Source: Litoditis marina (Eukaryota; Nematoda; Chromadorea; Rhabditida; Rhabditidae). From it: a stretch of DNA of 64,000 nt. Numbering within the stretch: the first letter of the stretch is position 1; each line of letters begins with the position of its first letter. Location: positions 9,213,690 through 9,277,689 of the forward strand of contig OZ038440.1 of NCBI GenBank assembly GCA_964036275.1, in the 5' to 3' direction. This document shows, piece after piece, positions 25,174 through 38,600 of the stretch. Both the position numbers and the translations under genes were made by a program. Under the pieces are notes generated by a model that was not told where the DNA came from, did no database searches, and saw only the letters and a program-made list of their open reading frames with translations.

Positions 25174-28100
25174 ATGGCAAAAACGTGGTACGATGAGCCT
25201 TTGAACCTGGCAGATATTATGGCTGGCGGTTCTCTGTTGATCATTGGAATCGTCTTCATCGCACTATATGTGGTTGTCCTGGTTCACATGAAAAAGCAAG
25301 ATAAGGTTGGTTGTACACAAATTTCTCTTATGGTACGAATAGTATTCTCTTCTTTTTTGTCTTGTGCTCACAGTAGCACATGAGTTGAGACCGTAAAGAA
25401 AGTATTACACTATAATCCCAGTTGCGGTCAAACAAAACGCGCTTGCGGATAGGCATTCCAGCTTGACATGCTAGACTTTGGATTTTTGTAAGTTTCAGTA
25501 GATGTTTCCAGAATTCTGCTTCAGTATCAACTCATAATTTGGTCAAAGTAAGACAAAGTTCCTATGGTTTTGTCATAATTCTACATGGCCAGTGTAATAT
25601 GTAATGTGCGACGTTTCGACCGAAAATTGAATTCCAGAAATTTTGAGTTTTCTCGAAAATTGATTCCGTGCCATCTTCATTCTGTTTTCCAGAACATAAT
25701 TGGATATCGGTTTCTGATCTCAGCCGGTTGTGTCGAGATCATGTTGCTGTTCAACTACGGCGTGTGGCCTGGGTTGACGATACTCTTCAAGTCAGAATTT
25801 GTTTCGGAGAATATGAGAAGCTGGATTCAGGTATGACAGCCCTACTTAACTGTTTTTCAAAAATACCTATACATACGAATACTTACACAAAATAAAAACG
25901 TGTGTTCAGGGTATCAATCCCAAGATCTCACACAGTTCTCAATCTCAAATCTCAAAGAGAACGAAAACCTATTTTATGAGAGAATGAACTAAGATTCATA
26001 GTAAATGTTTATTTGTAGTGAAGAGATGTTTTCCCGAATACAGTAGGAAAAAATATGGATTTCTTCTAGATATATCTCGACTGGACTTGGTTTTCAATGG
26101 TCTGGCACTACACCCTAGTCAGTTGGTCACGATGGTTGGCACTCGGGAAACCAGTGGCATTTCGAGGTCAAACTCGTACCACTTCGTACACACTTTGTGC
26201 AATCTGTCACGGTGTTGCACTTGTTGAGGTACTGTTTAAAATATAGAAGCGTTCAAAAAAAGCCACATTATAAAACCTGTACATGTAATTTCTACTGCAT
26301 TATTATTCTTATATGTGACGCTTACAGCTAGATGATAGATGTGAATGACTTTGGGACATACTTTTTAGGTGAAAGTGTGCAGCACTCACAAAGATGAACC
26401 TCACGCAGATTAGCAAAACATTCTGTCAGTCCTGAAAACTCTTTTGAACTCAAACAGTTTTGATTCGTCTATTTTTAGGTACTTGCCACCCACTTTCAAC
26501 CATTTTACGTGACTTTCTACTACGATCCTTTTTCATACGGAATGTCAAGTGAAGACTTTCCCAAATATCTGAACGAAGGACAATCTTTGATGTTTCTGAT
26601 AACCCATATTGTTGCAGTGACCACCTCTGTGGTTTTCTATGCGTGAGTTTCTTTATCAGAAGTCAACATTTAGAAACTCAGAATGAGCCGTGTGCTGTCA
26701 GTTTGTTTTCCAAAACATCTGTGAAACCCCCAATGGGTTCAATGGGTGATCTCTATTCTTTATGTATTGCTGGTCCATTCTTCAAAGCGGACTACAGGTA
26801 ATATAGGGTTTTGTTCATTTCAGCGAAGTTTGGGTGAGTCGACCCTAAAGATTGCAAGACGTGACTTGATGTTCAATTTTAACAAGAAGGTCAACATTTT
26901 CTTAGGATTCGCTCGAAAAAACTTAGAAAAAACTCTAATAAAAAAAACTGAACAGGTTTTTTTCTAGAATGGCGACCGCTCTGCTTATCCGGGGGCGCCG
27001 GGCTATGGCTTCAGTCCCGAACAATACGAAGCAGAGGAGCAGCATAGAAACACGGTATGTTTCATTAAGGTGGAGTTTATTTGTAGCTTGATGGGCGACT
27101 CATAAAATTTCTGATCAATCATTGAATGACCGTCCTAGCCTGTTGTCTTGTGAAGCGACTCTCATAATTCAATAACATCTAAAATTTGACTTTGATGTCT
27201 ATCCCTTTTACGTTCGGATCAGAACCGCTTGTCCGTTCTGTAACCAAAGCAACATTGGTTAAGTACAATGTTTGGGTTTATTGTACAATCGTACGCCCCC
27301 CCCCCCCTTGAGCCGGAATAGGTTGGAATCCGACCGGTCTTACAATCACCCCCCACTCCCATAGGGGGTGATTGTAGAACTTTACTGCAGGTTTGGATTG
27401 AGTGGGTGGCGATTGTTAAACAGGTCCGGGGCTGTACTATTACCCCCCATTTTGTATTGTGGGGAGTGATTGTTAAACGTCGACATTGTACAATTACCCC
27501 CCATTTACAATGACCCCCCATTTACAATAACCCCCCTCTCTATAGGGAATCGTATTGGGAGGGGGGTGATAGTACTACGGGGGAGGACTCAAGGTGAGGG
27601 GGGGGGGCAATTGTACAATTTTCCCCAACGTTTTGATGTTTGAACCAACCAATTCAGCAGGACTTTTCTGATTCTTACAGTGCTTGCTAGTACATCTCGT
27701 AGCGTTTTTTGAATGTATGTAGTTATCTGGTTCTTTAGGGAATTTCGTTAGAATATTAGAGGCTATAGTTGAATATACATTAACCATCTTGGATATTCGT
27801 TTTCAGACTCTTAGTTCCATGCGTTATAAATCTCGTGATGTTCATACTTGGACAAGTGTTCATCACCTACGGCACAGGTTAGTTACATTGGGTTAGTTTT
27901 GAATTGGAACACAACTTGTTTAATTGACGAAGAAAAGTTATATAATTTCACATTAGTGTCAGGATCACGTGACAAAAATTTGTTTTGCAGAATTGTGAAA
28001 TGTATAATTTTTTTTGAACCGACGTCCGAAAGAAAGACAAAGTTAGCCAATTTTCTTTGATTTTCGGAGATTTTGGCAAGTATCCATGGAAGCTCTACAA

Positions 28101-28698
28101 GAACTACAAAAACTCGGCAATTGTTTATATTATTTCCATGCTTTTTTCAATTTTTCATCGTTCTCGAATTTTAAATTAGGAACTTCCAGGCGTTGGACAA
28201 TGGTGGAGCTGGTCTATTCTGTTGGTCTTCGCTACCAACTATGCCATCAACGCTACACTACTCTTTCTGTTTTCGCCCAGTTTGCGGTTACGGTAAGTGT
28301 TTCCTGATAAATTTTCTCAAAAGTTGTAGGAAGCTCTGAAAATGTGTATTAAAAGCATAAAGCATAATTAAAATATAGAATACAACTCGTGCTGTTTCGA
28401 AATTTTGAGTTCTTTGACAGTCACACTCACTCAGTTTGAGTGAGTGTGACTGTCAAAGAACTCAAAATTTAGTTTGATGTGGATAAATGTAAGAGTGCTC
28501 GAACTTTGACCGAAAAGCAACGTAATCCAACTCCCGTAAACGAACGAAATACGTTATTTCGTTTTCAACTGTTCAACTTCCACTGTTATGATAAGCTGAA
28601 ACCAATTTTTTAGGCCCACCAAAGAGAAAAAGCAGCAGATTGTGTCGTCAGTGAAAGCAACCCAGATTGTCCGCATCAAAGTGGCCAGCGCTTCCTAA
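25174..28698 (+). CDS. Seven-transmembrane receptor, paralog 2
   Basis: Predicted 312-residue receptor, second of the tandem set. Exons: 25174-25305, 25693-25830, 26070-26228, 26479-26642, 26968-27054, 27807-27877, 28190-28292, 28614-28698 (TAA). Every intron phase matches paralog 1 through TM7, and exon lengths 138, 159, 164 and 71 are identical. Conserved signatures: TWYDEPL at the N-terminus, MKKQDK closing loop 1, GYRFLISAG in TM2, LDWTWFSMVWHYTLVSWSRW in TM3, THFQPFYVTFYYDP in loop 2, and VINLVMFILGQ...TYGTG in TM6. After TM7 the protein takes a different, short, lysine-rich tail (PTKEKKQQIVSS...ASAS) with no relation to paralog 1. No acceptor-like AG immediately precedes its ATG, unlike the other two. 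Likely chemoreceptor; ligand unknown. Confidence 0.78.
27280..27622. mobile_element. C-rich fold-back element in receptor 2 intron
   Basis: The left end ATTGTACAAT plus a long C-run plus TTGAG is mirrored at the right by CTCAAGG, a G-run and CAATTGTACAAT, giving a terminal inverted repeat. The interior repeats TTACCCCCCATTTACAAT-like units, so one strand is strongly C-rich and the other G-rich. It lies in the intron between exons 5 and 6 of receptor 2. Open frames through it are artefacts. Confidence 0.65.
28400..28470. repeat. Perfect 34-bp inverted repeat
   Basis: Arms 28400-28433 and 28437-28470 are exact reverse complements separated by three bases (GTT). The arm contains GTTCTTTGACAGTCACACTC. 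It sits in the last intron of receptor 2. As DNA or pre-mRNA it would form a very stable hairpin; it is probably a MITE remnant or a recent palindromic duplication. Confidence 0.9.
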
Positions 28699-29699
28699 CT
28701 ACCTTTTTTTTTATTTTAATGATGTTATAGTGATGAATGAACACTTCATATCTAGTTGTTGGACTTGATCCCACCCTTTCTCACAATGAAGTACTTTTTT
28801 CATTCAGCAAACTTTAAAGGAGGACAGAATGGAAAGCTAGTTTAGGTACCCCGGGGTGCCTAAACTTAACGTTGCGCACGCCAAAACAGACTAAAACATA
28901 TGAACCGTATGCTAATTAGGTTTGTTATTTTGAGTAAAAAAGGTATATCTCAGTTTATCTGGAGCAGTTCTTCCATATAAATTTTCCTTTCTGTCCCCCT
29001 TTCAACCATTATTTGGGAGTATATACTACCAGTTTCACAGAACTGGCAGAGTCGCCGTGAATGAAAAATACTTTCTTAAATTAATGACGTTTCCGAACAA
29101 ATTAAAAGTTCACTTTCTTAGTAACGTTTGATCGAGAACTATAAAGACAGGTGCAAGCACTTTGTTTAGATGATTGAGTACTAAGTACTCAGCTGACTTA
29201 TTCTGGATAAAATGTTTAGTACCACAGCATTTCAAACCAATGTCTTTTGCTTCTACTTCTGCTTATTGAACAAAATATTTTCAGGGCAGATTGAAATGTT
29301 CTCGAAATGTTAATGAGGTATCGACAGAAACGCACTCTATAAGAGAAATAAATATTTAATGAGGTATCAGTCGTCAGCAACACGCGTTCACAGTATTTTG
29401 CCGCTTTTTAAATAATAGGTGAGCAAATTTCGTTCCATAAAATGTTTATATGATTTTCTTTTGAATATATATTCAACACGCGCGTGACTACAATGTTTCT
29501 CACAGTTGCATTTTCGATAAAGATCGGTCACATAACACGTCTATGAAATATCCAAAACTAAACATCCCAGTGGTAAAATGCGTTTTTCAACTTCATGCTC
29601 TAACTGACTGTTGTGTTACATACTAGTATCTCCATTTTTTTCATTTTTCACTCTAACAACAAAAAACTTTACGTACGTTTTTCCTTTGTAATTTTCAGA
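28699..29699. other. Intergenic region between receptors 2 and 3
   Basis: About 1 kb, AT-rich. It should hold the 3' UTR of receptor 2 (AATAAA near 29347) and the promoter of receptor 3. No coding or RNA feature recognised. Confidence 0.5.
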
Positions 29700-32600
29700 A
29701 TGCTGCAGAATAGCTGGTATGTAGACCCGTTGGACTTTTCAGACGTTATGGCTGGCTCCTCTCTATTATTAATAGGCATAGTATCCATTATTTTGTATTG
29801 TTCTATTATTTCGAGAATGTGCAAACAAGACAAGGTTGGGAAGTAGAGTCGTTTCAGTACATTTTTCGTAAATGAGTGAACACCATTTCAACAGAAGCTT
29901 TGTAATGACCTCCACTGTAGAAATCACTCTCTTGTACAACATAAAACGAAGATTGATTCAGAAAACATCCAAACGCTGAATAACATTAAAGTGAGCCTTA
30001 AAAAATGCTGCGCATTATGCGCATTACGCACAAAACTGTTCACGAATTATGGTGTTCTTCACTTAGAATATGAGAAGCAGAATCGAGAAATGAACTGTTC
30101 TCATAGTCAAGCTCATGTAAAACACTAAACAGTACCTATTTCTACTGTTTCATGTACAGAAAATTGGCGGTTTTCGTTTCCTGATCTCTGCTGGCTGCAC
30201 CGATATTCTATTGTTATTCAACTTCGGTGTCTGGCCCGGCCTCACAATTATTTTCAAATCTGAGATATCTCCGGTTGAATGGAGAACTAATATACAGGTA
30301 TGTATAATACATCATTCTAATACTGTTGAAGAACTTAACATTAATCTCAATAGTGTAATTTTTACGCATCAGAGCCAAATACAGCCAATTCTCAACACTT
30401 TACTAGACATTGAAGTAAATGTTAAACGTGAAGAAACTAGAGGAATCGTGCACTGCGTTGTATTGTAACGGACATTCTAACCGCAACAATATATGTAATA
30501 ATATGAACATTCCTGAACGTAAGAAGCCTTCCCGGAGCCGAATTTAGTAGAATCTGTATGGTCAATCGCAAAGAAAGCTAAAAATCTGAGTGTCTGTCTC
30601 TAGGAAAAAGGTATTGCAGCACAAGTACAGTTGGAAATAATAAAAATTAGATCTACCTCGACTGGTGTTGGTTCTCGATGGTCTGGCACTATACTCTGGT
30701 CAGCTGGTCACGCTGGTTGGCTTTTGCACGTCCAATTGATTTCCGGAACCAGAGCAGACAAACTTCGTACCGTCTATGCGTGTGTTGTCACGTGTTTGCG
30801 CTGTTAGAGGTGAGGCTTAAGTATTAGGATTGGCTCTTTCCAAATCAGTGGCCGTATTTTGTAAGCTCAAATAGCCGGGTAAGCTATTTGAGCAACATTT
30901 CAATGATCGAATTCTAATTCAGGTTGCGATTATTTTATTATATTTTCTGCTAATTAAGCGCAGGTTTGCTAATTTTACATATAAGTCAAATGAATGTCTA
31001 AAAAAGTGAGTGAGTAGTTTGTAATACAATATTTGAATTATTCTCAATTAGCTTACCCGCCTATTTGAGCTTACAAAATACGGCCACAGGTCTAGACAGT
31101 GTATGTGGCCCTTACCCAGCTGTGTTTGTAGTTTGATTACGTTGATGTTTGGTCAAACTTCGTGAATTATCACTACCACGATCATTTGGTCACCTCCTAT
31201 ACTCTCGCGCACTAGAAACCTTACATATATCGTGAGAGCAGCTCACGAGATGCTGCGTAACAAACTCTCATTGCTATCTCACAGATCGTTTGTTTAATCA
31301 CAAATTTGAAGAAATTAGTATGAACTAGACTTTGATTCTCATGTTGTGGTATCTCGCAGGTAACTGTATAGATTACTAGACGGTCTGGTGACCATTATAT
31401 TGGGAACTTTGCGTTTCGCGTTCACGTGTTATTTCTTTTGTAACCTTTTTCCGCCTTCGAGAGAAAAAGGAGGTGACTTGTACATTCCCTTAATCTCCAG
31501 AAAAAAATCTGGTATTTACCACTTTCCAGCTGCCTATTCGATAATCAGAATTTGTCAAAAACTGGCGCCATGACGCATTCGAATGAGGTTGCTGATGAAA
31601 AAACACGAAAACTTTGCAATGTCTCCATAAATCTACAGATAACTTTCCTACGAATCAGTGCGCTTGCAAGAGAACCGTTACTAAGCTTTTACCCAGCGAT
31701 ATAACAAAGCAGCAGGTATAAACTGTGAGAAAAGTTAGGAGAAAAACAAGTTTAGGTATTCGCTACTCATTACCACCCCTGGTACGTGAACTTCTACTAT
31801 GACCCTGCGCAGTACGGGATGTCTAGTGACGACTTTCCAAAATATATGGCTGACGGAATGTTGTATTTGTTTTTGGCCACACATATTCTAGCGGTGGTGC
31901 CATCTACCATTTTCTACACGTGAGTTGGCTCTGTGGTGTCTTTTTTTAACGAAAACACGCTATATCGTCTATGGCTCGTTTTTTTCGAAATCAAGCGCGT
32001 ACAGCGTATGTTCTCCTATCCAGCTGTGTTTGTAGATTGATTGCGTTGCTTTTTGGTCGAAATTCGTCCTTATCATTCTCATGTCCATTCTATATCGTAC
32101 AAAAACATCACTGCATCGTTCCTCACACGTGATTTAATAACTTTTCGTAGCTATTTGATCTTTCCGGTCGCGTGGTTTAGACTATGGTAATTGCCAATCA
32201 TAGTTCTGAACTTCCAAGAGAAGTTATTTCTCCAGTGAAATATTTGTAAACTAAAATTAACACTTCCCAAGTAACAAAGAACTTTCAGTTGGTCTGCGGT
32301 TATCTTAATAATCGATCGTAAAAAGGGTGGCACAATGTTAGCTGGTTCTAAGCACTGGAAGAAAGTGGAAACGAGGTCAGCCTTTCTAAAATAATATCTT
32401 TATACGATTTTATATGTCATAATATCATGACTGATTGAGAAAAACTCCAAATCGTATTCAAACGAAACAAAACACACTGTTTATCTGAATGTGACAGTTT
32501 TCTATCTCTAGAGGATTCTGTTCGTTGCGGTTGGTCCAAGTATGGAACAAATAACGCAAATATGGCAAACAAGGGAGTTCGCCGGCGGCTAAAGCCGCCT

Positions 32601-35600
32601 CCGCCTCCCTTGTTTTTATTCCGGGCTGGCGAGAGTTTCCTGGTACTGTTTTTTTTCTTCTGAAAATGGACCGCAAAAGCTCTCCTTAACAGTGCGAGAC
32701 CTCTCCGGAGCGCAAGACCTCTCTCTAACATAGAGCGCGAAACTTCTCCCTAACATAGAGCGCGAAACTTCTCCCTAACATAGAGCGCGAAACTTCTCCC
32801 TAACATAGAGCGCGAAACTTCTCCCTAACATAGAGCGCGAAACTTCTCCCTAACATAGAGCGCGAAACTTCTCCCTAACATAGAGCGCGAAACTTCTCCC
32901 TAACATAGAGCGCGAAACTTCTCCCTAACATAGAGCGCGAAACTTCTCCCTAACATAGAGCGCGAAACTTCTCTCTAACATAGAGCGCGAAACTTCTCCC
33001 TAACATAGAGCGCGAAACTTCTCCCTAACATAGAGCGCGAAACTTCTCCCTAACATAGAGCGCGAAACTTCTCCCTAACATAGAGCGCGAAACTTCTCCC
33101 TAACATGGAGCGCGAAACTTCTCCCTAACATAGAGCGCGAAACTTCTCCCTAACATAGAACGCGAAACTTCTCCCTAACATAGAACGCGAAATCTCTTCT
33201 TACCATAGAGCGTGAAATTTCTCCCTAACATAGAGCGCGAAACTTCTCCCTAACATAGAGCGCGAAACTTCTCCCTAACATAGAGCGCGAAACTTCTCCC
33301 TAACATAGAGCGCGAAACTTCTCCCTAACATAGAGCGCGAAACTTCTCCCTAACATAGAACGCGAAATCTCTTCTTACCATACTACTGCCAATGAGAAAT
33401 GAAAAGCATACAGCTCACGTTCGTTCACGGCTTTTCTCAGTTTTCAACAAAAAGTGCATTTGCTTCATTTGCTTCATTTTTTCGACTAAAAGTGCACGAT
33501 TTAGGTTTCAGACATACATACCAAGCAGGCGAATTATAGAAAGGGACAAGGTAGGTCGCCGGCGGCTAAAGCCGCCTCCGCCTCCCTTGTTTTTATTCCA
33601 GGCTGGCGAGGTCTTATAGGATTTGTTTAATTTTCGCTCCATTTGGTGAACTCACGTTTGTCTCAACCATGTCAATCACGTTTTTATCAACATGAGACAC
33701 AATGATTTCTACTACATAAAGCGGGACATCTCTCTCCAACATAGAGCGCGATATCTCTCTCTCTAACATAGAGCGCGAGACTTTTTAACATAGGGCGCGA
33801 GATCTCTTTCTAACATAGAGCGCGAGAATTTTCAACGTAGGGCGCGAGATCTCTCTCTAACATAGAGCGCAAGACTTCTCAACATAGGGCGCGAGACTTC
33901 TCAACATAGGGCGCGAGACTTCTCCCTAACATAGGGCGCGAGACTTCTCCCTAACATAGGGCGCGAGACTTCTCCCTAACATAGGGCGCGAGACTTCTCC
34001 CTAACATAGGGCGCGAAACTTCTCAACATAGGGCGCGAGACTTCTCCCTAACATAGGGCGCGAGACTTCTCAACATAGGGCGCGAGACTTCTCAACATAG
34101 GGCGCGAGACTTCTCAACATAGGGCGCGAGACTTCTCCCTCCTAACATAGGGCGCGAGACTTTTCCCTAACATAGGGCGCGAGACTTCTCAACATAGGGC
34201 GCGAGACCTCTTTCTAACGTAGAGCGTGAGACATTCCCCTAACATAGAACGCGAGACCTTCCCTTAACAGAGAACTCGAAACCTCTTTAACACAGGGCAA
34301 GAGACCGCTCTCTAACATGGAAGGCGGAAGTAACCCGTAACAACAATTAGTTTTGAATCAGAAAAACGCGAGAACAACAGTAAAAAAATATTTTTGTCTA
34401 CAATTTTGGGGATGCAGAGTTTCTTCTTCCTTTCTTCATCATGTGAGCAGCATTCGGCAAGTAGCGGGAGCCCCAGTGGCTCCTACCGCAGCACTCCAGT
34501 CCAACCATCAGCGGTCCAGTCCACGGCAACAGCTCCAGTCCGGAGCAGGGATCCTCGGAGCGAACAGAGCGTTCGAATGGCTCTCCCTCCTCCCCGCCGC
34601 GCTTTTATACCCATTTTCTTCCCTGTTAAGTCATTCCTGTTAACCGTGACGGCGTGAAACTCGTCTATCCTGTTGAGATGCACTCTCTATTGCCCAACTG
34701 CCCAGCAGCAACCGATTTCGAGAAATGAAATCCCACGTTCTCTCACGTCTTAGCTAGAAAATCGCCGGCTTCAGTTTTCGGCCCATTTTCCGGCTAAAAG
34801 TGCAAAAATGATGGATCGGTTACAGACATACAGACCAAGTAAGCCAAATATATAAAGGACAAGGTAGGTCGCCGGCGGCTAAAGCCGCCTCCGCCTCCCT
34901 TGTTTTTATTCCGGGCTAGCGAGAGCTTCCTGGCCCCATTTTTTCTGAACATGGACCGCGGAAGCTCTCCTCAACATAGAGCACGAAAAATGTCCTCAAT
35001 AGCAAAACCTCTCTTCAACTTAGAGCGCGAGTCATCTTTCTAACATAGAGTGCGAGTCTTCTCTCTAACATAGAGCGCGACTCCTCTCTCCAACAAAGAG
35101 CGCGAGCACTCTCCCTAACAGAGCGCGAGTCCTCTATCTAACTTAGAGCGCGAGCACTCTCCCTAACTTAGAGCGCGGGATGTCTCAGCATAGAGCGCGG
35201 AACTTCTTCCTAACATCGAGCGCGGAACTTCTCCCTAACATAGAGCGCGGAACTTCTTCCTAACATAGAGCGCGGAACTTCTACTTAACATAGAGCGCGG
35301 GATGTATCAGCATAGAGCGCGGAACTTCTTCCTAACATAGAGCGCGGAACTTCTTCCTAACATAGAGCACGGAACTTCTCCTTAACATAGAGCGCGGGAT
35401 GTCTTAACATAGAGCGCGAGACTTCTATCTAACATAGAGCGCAGAACTTCTCCTTAACATAGAGCGCGGGATGTCGCAGCATAGAGCGCGAAACTTTTCC
35501 CTAACATAGAGCGCGAGACTTCTCCCTAACATAGAGCGCTGAACTTTTTTTTACATAGAGCGCGGGACTTCTCCTTAACGAAGAGCGCGAAACTTCTCCT

Positions 35601-38600
35601 TAACATAGAGCGCGACAGTTCTCCTTAACATAGAGCGCGGAAGTTTACCTTAATATAGAGCGCAAAAGTTTTCCTTGACATAGAGCGCGGAAGTTATCCT
35701 TAGCATAGAGCGCGAAAGTTCTCCTTAGCATAGAGCGCGGAAGTTCTCCTTAACATAGAGCGCGGAAGTTCTCTTTAACATAAAGCGCGAAAGTTTTCCT
35801 TAACATAGAGCGCGGAAGTTCTCCTTAGCATAGAGCGCGGAAGTTATTCTTAGCATAGAGCGCGGAAGTTCTCCTTAGCATAGAGCATGGAAGTTCTCCT
35901 TCACATAGAGCGCAAAAGTTATTCTTAGCATAGAGCGCGAAAGTTCTCCTTAGCATAGAGCGCGAAAGTTCTCCTTAGCATAGAGCGCGAAAGTTCTCCT
36001 TAGCATAGAACGCGGAAGTTCTCCTTAGCATGGAGCGCGGAAGTTCTCCTTAACATAGAGCGCATAAGTTCTCCTTAGCATGGAGCGCGGAAGTTCTCCT
36101 TCACATAGAGCGCAAAAGTTATTCTTAGCATAGAGCGCGAAAGTTCTCCTTAGCATAGAGCGCGAAAGTTCTCCTTAGCATAGAGCGCGAAAGTTCTCCT
36201 TAGCATAGAACGCGGAAGTTCTCCTTAGCACGGAGCGCGGAAGTTCTCCTTAACATAGAGCGCATAAGTTCTCCTTAGCATGGAGCGCGGAAGTTCTCCT
36301 TAACAGAGAGCGCGAAAGTTCTCCTTAACATAGACAGTAAAGAGATGAGAACAGTGGGGCCTACATATACAGTGTGGCTCACATAGACAGTGTGGCTCAC
36401 ATAGACAGTGGGGATTGATTGATTGATTGATTTATTACGCATATAAATACGTGAAAAAATGAGATGAGAAGTGGGAAAAAGTGGTGGAAACAGAAATAAA
36501 ACATAGAACAAAGTGATAAAGTGGGATGTGAAATGAGAACAGTACTACAACAACACAGTAACGATATATATGTCGGAATGATGATGGTTCACACAACAAT
36601 AAAAACGGAAACTGAGCAAGAAGTTAACTAACACAAGCCACTGACCTACAAAACTCAAATGGGTTCCAACAGAAACGTTCAATTCATTAATTAGTTAAGG
36701 GTTTCAAACAAATATTTTTTCATACATTTGACTGAAACAGGTACAGATTTATTTTTCGTGATTTTCAAGTATTTAGAACCAGCTCTGACAGTGAAAAATT
36801 GTGCTCTAGTCTTGAATTTGGGAGCGGTGAAACGTAATTTCAACCTTGTACCCCTGGTTCGCGAGTTTTCAAAGGTATAAAACTTTGCAGTCTCAACGCC
36901 AGAGTTTCCATGTACAATCTTGTGAACCATGATCAAATCAAAGACGTTACGTCTTTTCTCTAAAGACTGAAGACCTAATTTCTTATTTCTGAACTCAGCT
37001 GACGGTATTTTACAATACGTATAACCTCCTAGTCGCATGAATAACTTCCTAGTGAAGTCATTCTGCACTGATTCGATTGCTTTTACACACATTCTCTCAG
37101 AGTTGAACACAGTGCAGCCACTCTCAACAATAGGACGAATGTATGTTTTGTAAACCTTAATCCACGTGAACTTATTCTTCAGTTTCAAAGTTTTGAACAT
37201 ATTGTATGTCCTTCTTTTAGCTGCAGCGACTATACGTTTGCAATGATCGGCAAATGTCAAACTACTTGTGACTGTGAAACCTAAATCGCGCACAGTGTCA
37301 CAACCGCCCATGACAGTTCCATTGACTGTATACACATTCTTGGGGTTTTTATTTCCAATATGTAGTACCTTTGTTTTTTCTACGGACAAAGGTAACTCCC
37401 ACTGAACCGACCAAGAGTACATACTGTCAATCGATTCTTGCAAATGCACTTTACTATCATCCACACAGAAATCCTGGTAAATCTTTGTATCATCTGCAAA
37501 AACTTTGCAGCTCACTAAACCTGGTTTGACAAGTATACTAGGTACTTCGCACGTATAAACACTAAAGAGGAGTGGAGAAATGGCTCCACCTTGAGGTACT
37601 CCACTAGTAATCTTGAAAACATCAGAAAGGCTATCTTTTACTTTGACTTGAAAAGTTCTTTGTAATAAAAACTTTTCTAGCCAATTGACTGTTTGGTTGT
37701 GGAAACCAAGTGCTCTCAACTTATACAATAACTTGGGATGTGAAACTCGATCAAAAGCTTTCGAGAAGTCGAAATATACCACATCAGTGAATCTATCCTT
37801 ATCAGTAGTGTTTGTCCAATCATTAACACACTCTAGCATCTGAGTTTCAACAGATTTTCCTTTTCTGAAACCATGTTGATGCTCGGAAATAATTTTATTT
37901 CGATCTAGATGGCCAGTCATATGCTTTTTTAGAATTTTCTCAAACAAACGAGCAAAAATGGAGGTAATACTGATTGGCCTGTAATTGTTCGGATCTGTAA
38001 ACGGTGCTTTCTTTGGTATAGGGGTAACCAAGGAATGTTTCCAACGTTTTGGTACCTCACAACGTATCATACTCAGGGTGAAAAGGAATTCCAAAGGCTC
38101 ACTAATTTGGCCAACTACTTCTTTAATAAACTTGAACGGAATTCCGTCAGGAGTGACTGAAAAAGATTGAGGCCACGAATTGAGAGCATTTTCAATAGAA
38201 ACTCTGTCAAAGAGAACGTGACTATCACAATGTTTAGTTGCACAATTGAAGGGTGGGAGTTTACCATTGTCAGTCGAATAAACTTTCGAAAATACCTCGG
38301 CAAGCAAGTCGGACTTTTCTTTGTCCGATGTGCAAAGTCTATGATCAGAGCTTATCAAACTAGACAAACTATTTGATTTACCAGTTTTCTGATCAACCAA
38401 TCGATATACAGCATTTTTACCACCTTTATTGATAAGTTTGTTCTCAACAGATCTGTTATACTTATTCAACTCTTTGAGAAACTTTCTATTGGATTCTGAA
38501 TATGCATCCCAGGTTTGGTTTGAGCTGAAAGTTTGCGCGCGCTCCCAAAGCAAGTCCCTGTACTCTTTCAACTTCAATATATGACAAGGAAGATTAAGTT

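Noticed and set aside
32722..33384. CRISPR-like regular repeats
   Set aside because: Units are head to tail without unique spacers and lie in a eukaryotic intron; this is a minisatellite.
34353..34683. Open frames in the duplicated block
   Set aside because: The frames are not kept in the second copy (46972-47283), where indels shift them.
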